This document shows, one piece after another, positions 15,841 to 19,489 of a stretch of DNA of 19,489 bases. Under the pieces are notes generated by a model, which saw only the letters and a program-made list of their open reading frames with translations, made no database searches and was not told where the DNA came from. The DNA is taken from the NCBI RefSeq assembly GCF_963548695.1, contig NZ_CAUUWA010000042.1, positions 1 to 19,489 of the forward strand. The letters run 5' to 3'. How positions within the stretch are numbered: the first letter of the stretch is position 1; each line of letters begins with the position of its first letter. The DNA comes from an uncultured Fretibacterium sp. Lineage in GTDB: Bacteria; Synergistota; Synergistia; Synergistales; Aminobacteriaceae. Position numbers and translations under genes: made by a program.

Positions 15841-16656
15841 TTAGTTCCATTTTCCTTCAATTCTAAGACAAGTACCTTCAACAACCAAAAGAAAAACAAC
15901 TTCTTCCCCCAAAAGAAACATTCCTGCAAACAATGGTAAAAAATCTATGGAGCTGCCTTCCCACGCTTGAATAAACCAACCGCCAAATGACAGCAAAATC
16001 GCGATAAGAATGAAGCCGCACAATTTTATTTCAGACAGAACAAACGCTACCTTGGCCCAGAAAAGACTATGAAGGAAAACTACCTGCAGTAGGAGGAAAA
16101 AAACAACCCCTAAAGACACATATAAGATACCCCGGATAACCTCAAAGAGGTTAAAGAACCATATGATCCAGAAAAGCATGTGCAAAGCCAAAAATAAAAA
16201 CTCGATCTCATGTTCAAATATCTTTCTAGGCCAGAGAATTCCTTTCACCCCTCTTTTCTGCTCCAACCCAAGACATGTGCGATAAATGACGGTCATGCCA
16301 AGAAGTGTTCTCATGAGGATACTCATCCAAAGAGAAACATCCACGAATGTAATGTCATGTGCAAGATAATTTTTAACGAATCCAATAACAAAAAAAAGCC
16401 CTCCTAGGGAAAACACCCCAAAACACAGTCTTCCCCAAAAGAGCCTGTTAAAGAAAACAACTTCTACCAAGGAATAAAGCACGACAACAACAAGACAAGC
16501 AAAAAGGAATCTCATACTCCAAGGGCAGGGCTTTATCCGTCTAAACATCAAGTAAACAAAAGGAGTCACTACCCAGAGACACAAGAAAGAGAATTCAACC
16601 TTGCCTTTAAGAGATGGATATTTTGACAGATGTCTCACGCTTATTATGGATATCAT
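15841..16656 (-). CDS. AT-rich hypothetical integral membrane protein, about eight helices
   Basis: I do not recognise this 271-aa protein. It is very hydrophobic, rich in Phe, Leu, Val and Trp. Hydrophobic segments lie near residues 24-39, 48-69, 77-94, 103-125, 151-174, 176-200, 202-229 and 239-259, with short charged loops; the longest loop (126-150, EQKRGVKGILWPRKIFEHE) is basic. It has no signal peptide or catalytic motif. Base composition is unlike the rest of the window: a sample stretch (15901-15960) has 24 G+C in 60, against about 60% elsewhere, and codons favour A/T in the third position. Acquisition by transfer is likely. The ATG at 16654-16656 has no close ribosome-binding site (GGGAG lies about 15 nt upstream), so the start is uncertain. 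It follows the chemoreceptor gene by 41 bp on the same strand. Confidence 0.6.
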   Translation of the reverse strand: MISIISVRHLSKYPSLKGKVEFSFLCLWVVTPFVYLMFRRIKPCPWSMRFLFACLVVVVLYSLVEVVFFNRLFWGRLCFGVFSLGGLFFVIGFVKNYLAHDITFVDVSLWMSILMRTLLGMTVIYRTCLGLEQKRGVKGILWPRKIFEHEIEFLFLALHMLFWIIWFFNLFEVIRGILYVSLGVVFFLLLQVVFLHSLFWAKVAFVLSEIKLCGFILIAILLSFGGWFIQAWEGSSIDFLPLFAGMFLLGEEVVFLLVVEGTCLRIEGKWN

Positions 16657-16663
16657 GGATATC
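16646..16663. repeat. 9-bp perfect tandem duplication at the start of the membrane protein gene
   Basis: ATGGATATC occurs twice in succession (16646-16654 and 16655-16663), spanning the proposed start codon of the minus-strand gene. A third partial copy, ATGGATAT, is at 16614-16621. The duplication does not shift the reading frame. Confidence 0.9.
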
Positions 16664-16697
16664 TTTAGCGTCTCCCTGCATTTCAGCTAAATTGAAC

Positions 16698-17543
16698 TCA
16701 GAGGCGAATTTTTTTCAGGTTCTGCTGCGCCTGGACGACGGCGGAGATCGTCGCGGCCATGGCGCCGACCTTGCTCGACGCCTCGTGCATGGTCTCGATG
16801 GCTCCCTCCATCTCGGCCGATGTCCGGTTCAGCTTTTCTCCGGCGTCCTGAATCATCGACTCCATGGACTCCATCGTCGTCCTGTTGCTGGCGAGACAGT
16901 CCGAGAAGGAGGACAACATCCGCTGAATAGTCTCGAACAATTCGTTGATGCTGCGCATATTCTCCATCGTCCCCTGGACGGCCCCGGATATCTCGCCGAC
17001 CTTGGCGTCGATAGACTCCGACGCCGTCCTGGTCTCGGCGGCCAACTCCTGGACGTTTTGGGCCACGACCGCAAATCCCCTGCCGTGCTCCCCCGCCCGA
17101 GCTGCCTCGATGGAGGCGTTGAGGGCCAGAAGATGCGTCTGCTTGGCGATGCGCTGGATATTGTGGGAGATCTTTCCGATCTCGAGGAACAGTTCCAGGG
17201 TCTTGATGGTCGCGTTCAGCGTATTGGAGACGGTCTCGCCCATGCCCTCCAGGCTTGTGCCCGATTTCGCCATCTCGGCTATCAGGTTTGCATTGATCAT
17301 GTTGATGGCCTCGACGCCCTGTTTCGCGTCCCGGCTTCCGGACGCGAAGTCCTCCCTCAAAGCCTGTAAAACGTCATAAAGGTGGGTAAACCGGTTGGAG
17401 GTGTCCTGGACCCGAGCCTCCACCTTGCGGACCCGAGAGACGAGCACCTCGTCCAGCTGGGACATGAAGGAGTCCATCTGGACGCCCGCAAAATATGCTC
17501 CCGAGAGAGTGTGTATCAACTCCAGACTTTTTTGCTCCGTCAT
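16698..17543 (-). CDS. soluble methyl-accepting chemotaxis-like protein without sensor domain
   Basis: The protein has 281 aa and is helical throughout, with no membrane segment and no recognisable sensory domain. Residues ~125-170 are the chemoreceptor signalling tip that contacts CheA and CheW: RIAKQTHLLALNASIEAARAGE followed by HGRGFAVVAQNVQELA. Small departures from consensus are QTH for QTN and NASIE for NAAIE. Antiparallel coiled-coil arms flank the tip (about 30-125 and 170-275). There is no CheR-binding pentapeptide at the C-terminus (KKIRL). AGGAGG is 7 nt before the ATG. It lies 18 bp downstream of the ODP-type gene. In Treponema denticola an equally truncated receptor takes its signal from a separate ODP protein, so this pair is likely to work the same way: O2 or iron state read by ODP, relayed to CheA. 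Confidence 0.88.
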   Translation of the reverse strand: MTEQKSLELIHTLSGAYFAGVQMDSFMSQLDEVLVSRVRKVEARVQDTSNRFTHLYDVLQALREDFASGSRDAKQGVEAINMINANLIAEMAKSGTSLEGMGETVSNTLNATIKTLELFLEIGKISHNIQRIAKQTHLLALNASIEAARAGEHGRGFAVVAQNVQELAAETRTASESIDAKVGEISGAVQGTMENMRSINELFETIQRMLSSFSDCLASNRTTMESMESMIQDAGEKLNRTSAEMEGAIETMHEASSKVGAMAATISAVVQAQQNLKKIRL

Positions 17544-17561
17544 GAAAGGCCTCCTTTCACC

Positions 17562-18335
17562 TCAGCGTCCGCAAATTTGGTCGAGGATATCCGTCCCGCA
17601 TCGAAGGCCCTCGAACCAAGAGAGGAATTTTTTGACGTTCTCCCGGCCCTGGATTACGGCTCCGTGCTGGGGAGCGATCGTCTCGACGTCCAGGGCGGAC
17701 ACGCGGCGCGCCCAGCTGCGGCACGCCGCGTTGGAGGCCATGTAGCGCTTGTGGAACCCCTCCATGAGCGGCAGATGGGCCTCGAAGTCCGTCACGATGG
17801 GATAACGCTTCCCCTCGGGAAAGAGCGCCGCACCGATATCCCCCGTGAAGAGGATCTTAGAGCGCGAGTCGTAAAGCGAGAAGCACCCCGTGGAATGAAG
17901 GAAATGAGAAGGGACCATCACCAGCCGAGCCCCTTCCGACAGGGTCAAGGACGTCCCTCCGTCGGGAATGGAGACGATACGCCGCCCGTCGTAGATCCCG
18001 AAGTGCGGGAGAAAGCGTACCCACAGCTCCGAGATGTGCACCATGGCCCTCTCCGCCATGGAGAGCCACAGGGTGATGCCCGAGGATACGTCGGGATCCT
18101 GATGGGAATAAAAGATATGGCTGATGGCCTTGAGGTCCACGAGCTCGGCGACGTTTGCCAGAACCCGGGGAAATACATGGGCCCCACCAGGGTCGAGAAG
18201 CACGATTTCCCTTCCGGAGGTTATGACGTACTGGTTGGTCTGGACGGCCATGCCGTCCTCCTTCTCCTCCCACCCCAGCATGATGAAGCGGTGATCCTTT
18301 TGCTCGAAAAGAGGGAACGACTCCAGCTGCTGCAT
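17562..18335 (-). CDS. ODP-type oxygen-binding di-iron protein, metallo-beta-lactamase fold, probable O2 sensor
   Basis: This is a 257-aa metallo-beta-lactamase-fold protein of the flavodiiron lineage, without the flavodoxin domain or a redox tail. Di-iron ligand positions seen, numbered from the ATG at 18335: H78-Q-D80-P-D82 in YSHQDPDVSSG, H147 in SHFLHSTG, D166 in FTGDIG and H224 in PQHGAVI. True flavodiiron enzymes read H-x-E-x-D-H in the first motif; here Glu is Asp and the second His is Val, as expected for ODP relatives rather than an O2 reductase. The opening segment VQTNQYVITSGREIVLLDPGG is also typical. TTG at 18341 is an alternative start, 4 nt from GGAGG; the ATG is 10 nt from it. 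The ribosome-binding site lies in a 16-bp tandem repeat. The soluble chemoreceptor follows 18 bp downstream, arguing for a sensory role. Confidence 0.85.
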   Translation of the reverse strand: MQQLESFPLFEQKDHRFIMLGWEEKEDGMAVQTNQYVITSGREIVLLDPGGAHVFPRVLANVAELVDLKAISHIFYSHQDPDVSSGITLWLSMAERAMVHISELWVRFLPHFGIYDGRRIVSIPDGGTSLTLSEGARLVMVPSHFLHSTGCFSLYDSRSKILFTGDIGAALFPEGKRYPIVTDFEAHLPLMEGFHKRYMASNAACRSWARRVSALDVETIAPQHGAVIQGRENVKKFLSWFEGLRCGTDILDQICGR

Positions 18336-18382
18336 TTTCAATCTGCCTCCATTTCAATGTGCCCCCATTTCAATCTGCCCCC
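18335..18382. repeat. 16-bp tandem repeat, three copies, covering the ODP start region
   Basis: Three head-to-tail units occupy 18335-18350, 18351-18366 and 18367-18382; on the + strand the best unit is ATTTCAATCTGCCCCC. Copy 2 differs at one base from copy 3, copy 1 at two. On the minus strand each unit reads GGGGGCAGATTGAAAT. The copy nearest the gene has GGAGG in place of GGGGG, and this is the ribosome-binding site of the ODP gene. There are no spacers, so it is not a CRISPR array. Confidence 0.9.
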
Positions 18383-18472
18383 ATCTTCCGCAGAGCCATC
18401 CCACACATAGCTATCCCTCTGCATAGCCAGCCTCGGCACGGCCTTCCTTCGCTCTCGTACAGGGGCCCCCCG

Positions 18473-19489
18473 TCACTCCGGGAAGAGCTCGGAGATGACC
18501 TCCGAGACCTTCTCGATCTTTTTGACTCTGCTGACATTGCTGCCGCAGAAAAAAAGCCCCTCCTCCCAATTCCCCTTGAACGCCTCGACCAGGGCCGCGG
18601 CAATGCAGAAGGTCTCGCGGGTCTTGCGGTAGCGGCAATGGGTGAGGCAGTTGGCGAAACAGGGGCTGCTGGTCACGTTCCCCTCCAGGTACCGGGCGAC
18701 GAAGGGGTTGCGGATGGCCCGTCCGGGGAGTCCTGCGGGGCTGTGGATCAACACGACGTCGTCCTCCGTCGCGTCGACATAGGCCTGCTTGAAGCGGTCC
18801 GAGGCGTCCCCTTCCTCGGTGCAGGCGAATCGGGTACCCATCTGGACGCCCTTGGCGCCGAGCTCAAAAGCCCTCAGAACGTCGGTGCGGTCCCAGATCC
18901 CCCCGGCCGCGATGACGGGGATGTCGGCCCGCATCTCCTCGGCGACGAAACGGACCACGCCGGGGACGGCCGTGGCCAGGGAGAGGGCGGGGTCGTAGAC
19001 CTGCTCCATGGTCATGGCGCCCAAATGCCCTCCGGCGGTCGCGGGCTCCTCGACCACGAAAGCGTCGGGCCGGCGGCCGTACTGCTTCTCCCAGCGCCTG
19101 GTGATCAGGCTGGCGGCCTTGGCGGAGCTGACGATGGGGACCAGGGCCACATCCGGAAAGTCCTTCGTGTACTCGGGAAGACGGAGGGGCAGCCCGGCGC
19201 CGGATATGATGATGTCCGCCCCGCCCTCCGCGGACGCGCGCACCTGGGTATCGTAGTCGGTCAGGGCCACCATGCAGTTGACGGCCAGCACCCCACCCTC
19301 CCCCGCGATGGCGCGCGCCTGAGCCAGCACCTCCTTGATGACGATGGCGTTGGCTTCAAAGTAATTGTGTTTCTTTATGCTGAAGTGAGGCGAGTCGTGA
19401 CAAAGTCCCACGCTCGCAATCGTCCCAATGGCACCGCACCGGGACACGTGGCCTGCAAGGTTGGCTCCCGAGATACCTACGCCCATACC
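18473..19489 (-). CDS. FMN-dependent nitronate monooxygenase / FabK-like enoyl-ACP reductase family, 5' end outside window
   Basis: The frame is open to the window edge. The visible start MGVGISGANLAGHVSRCGAIGTI corresponds to the 'QGGMGVGIS' strand, normally 20-30 residues into the family, so the true start lies beyond 19489. About 338 residues are visible. FMN-binding barrel features include ADIIISGAGLP, the EPATAGGHLGAMT segment with the His conserved in nitronate monooxygenases, and PVIAAGGIWDRTDVLRAFELGAKGVQMGTRF. A Cys cluster near the C-terminus (C-x3-C-x3-C-x9-C, encoded at 18605-18661) is typical of versions from anaerobes. Members either oxidise nitronates or act as FabK, reducing enoyl-ACP in fatty acid synthesis; the sequence does not decide between them. 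No fab genes are nearby. The ODP gene follows about 137 bp downstream on the same strand. Confidence 0.85.
   Translation of the reverse strand, partial: GMGVGISGANLAGHVSRCGAIGTIASVGLCHDSPHFSIKKHNYFEANAIVIKEVLAQARAIAGEGGVLAVNCMVALTDYDTQVRASAEGGADIIISGAGLPLRLPEYTKDFPDVALVPIVSSAKAASLITRRWEKQYGRRPDAFVVEEPATAGGHLGAMTMEQVYDPALSLATAVPGVVRFVAEEMRADIPVIAAGGIWDRTDVLRAFELGAKGVQMGTRFACTEEGDASDRFKQAYVDATEDDVVLIHSPAGLPGRAIRNPFVARYLEGNVTSSPCFANCLTHCRYRKTRETFCIAAALVEAFKGNWEEGLFFCGSNVSRVKKIEKVSEVISELFPE

Noticed and set aside
17562..18335. Reading the ODP-like protein as a metallo-beta-lactamase or a flavodiiron O2 reductase
   Set aside because: The first metal motif lacks the second His (H-Q-D-P-D-V) and there is no flavodoxin domain.
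18335..18382. CRISPR-like repeat array
   Set aside because: Units are only 16 bp, directly adjacent without spacers, and no cas genes are present.

Overview
The window is GC-rich (roughly 60%), densely coding chromosomal DNA, apart from one clearly AT-rich patch at about 15.7-16.7 kb. Gene content points to an anaerobic, motile, diderm-type bacterium. The order tig-clpP-clpX-lon-engB, the di-iron ODP/chemoreceptor pair, the FabK/nitronate-monooxygenase-like flavoprotein and frequent TTG/GTG starts fit the phylum Synergistota (for example a Fretibacterium-like genome). That assignment is inferred from gene content, not tested by a search.

Left part, + strand (1-4115): the 3' end of a 5-formyltetrahydrofolate cyclo-ligase gene, a secreted DUF2993/LmeA-like lipid-binding protein, mutY, pgsA behind a good promoter, an intrinsic-terminator-like hairpin, an MntP-type manganese exporter, and a small GIY-YIG protein. 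The last of these overlaps the next gene tail to tail. Minus strand (3952-6294): a membrane-anchored nucleotide-sugar dehydratase (WbpM/CapD type) preceded by a 143-aa protein of unknown function. A 310-bp divergent regulatory gap (6295-6604) contains nested inverted repeats and promoters for both directions.

Centre, + strand (6605-15714): a proteostasis operon with trigger factor, ClpP, ClpX and Lon, followed by the ribosome-assembly GTPase EngB, RecX, a TIM-barrel amidohydrolase and an MFS exporter. Gaps are tiny or the genes overlap (clpX/lon 1 bp, lon/engB 23 bp, engB/recX TAATG, amidohydrolase/MFS ATGA), so this reads as one long transcriptional unit from an extended -10 promoter at 6562.

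Right part, - strand (15841-19489): a partial FabK/nitronate-monooxygenase-like flavoprotein, a stand-alone ODP-type di-iron beta-lactamase-fold protein, a soluble chemoreceptor with no sensor or membrane segment, and an AT-rich eight-helix membrane protein of unknown function. The ODP and receptor pair resembles the oxygen/iron-sensing chemotaxis module described in Treponema denticola, in which a free cytosolic di-iron protein acts as sensor for a receptor that has none. Here the sensor gene's ribosome-binding site lies inside a three-copy 16-bp tandem repeat. This is the most interesting part of the window.
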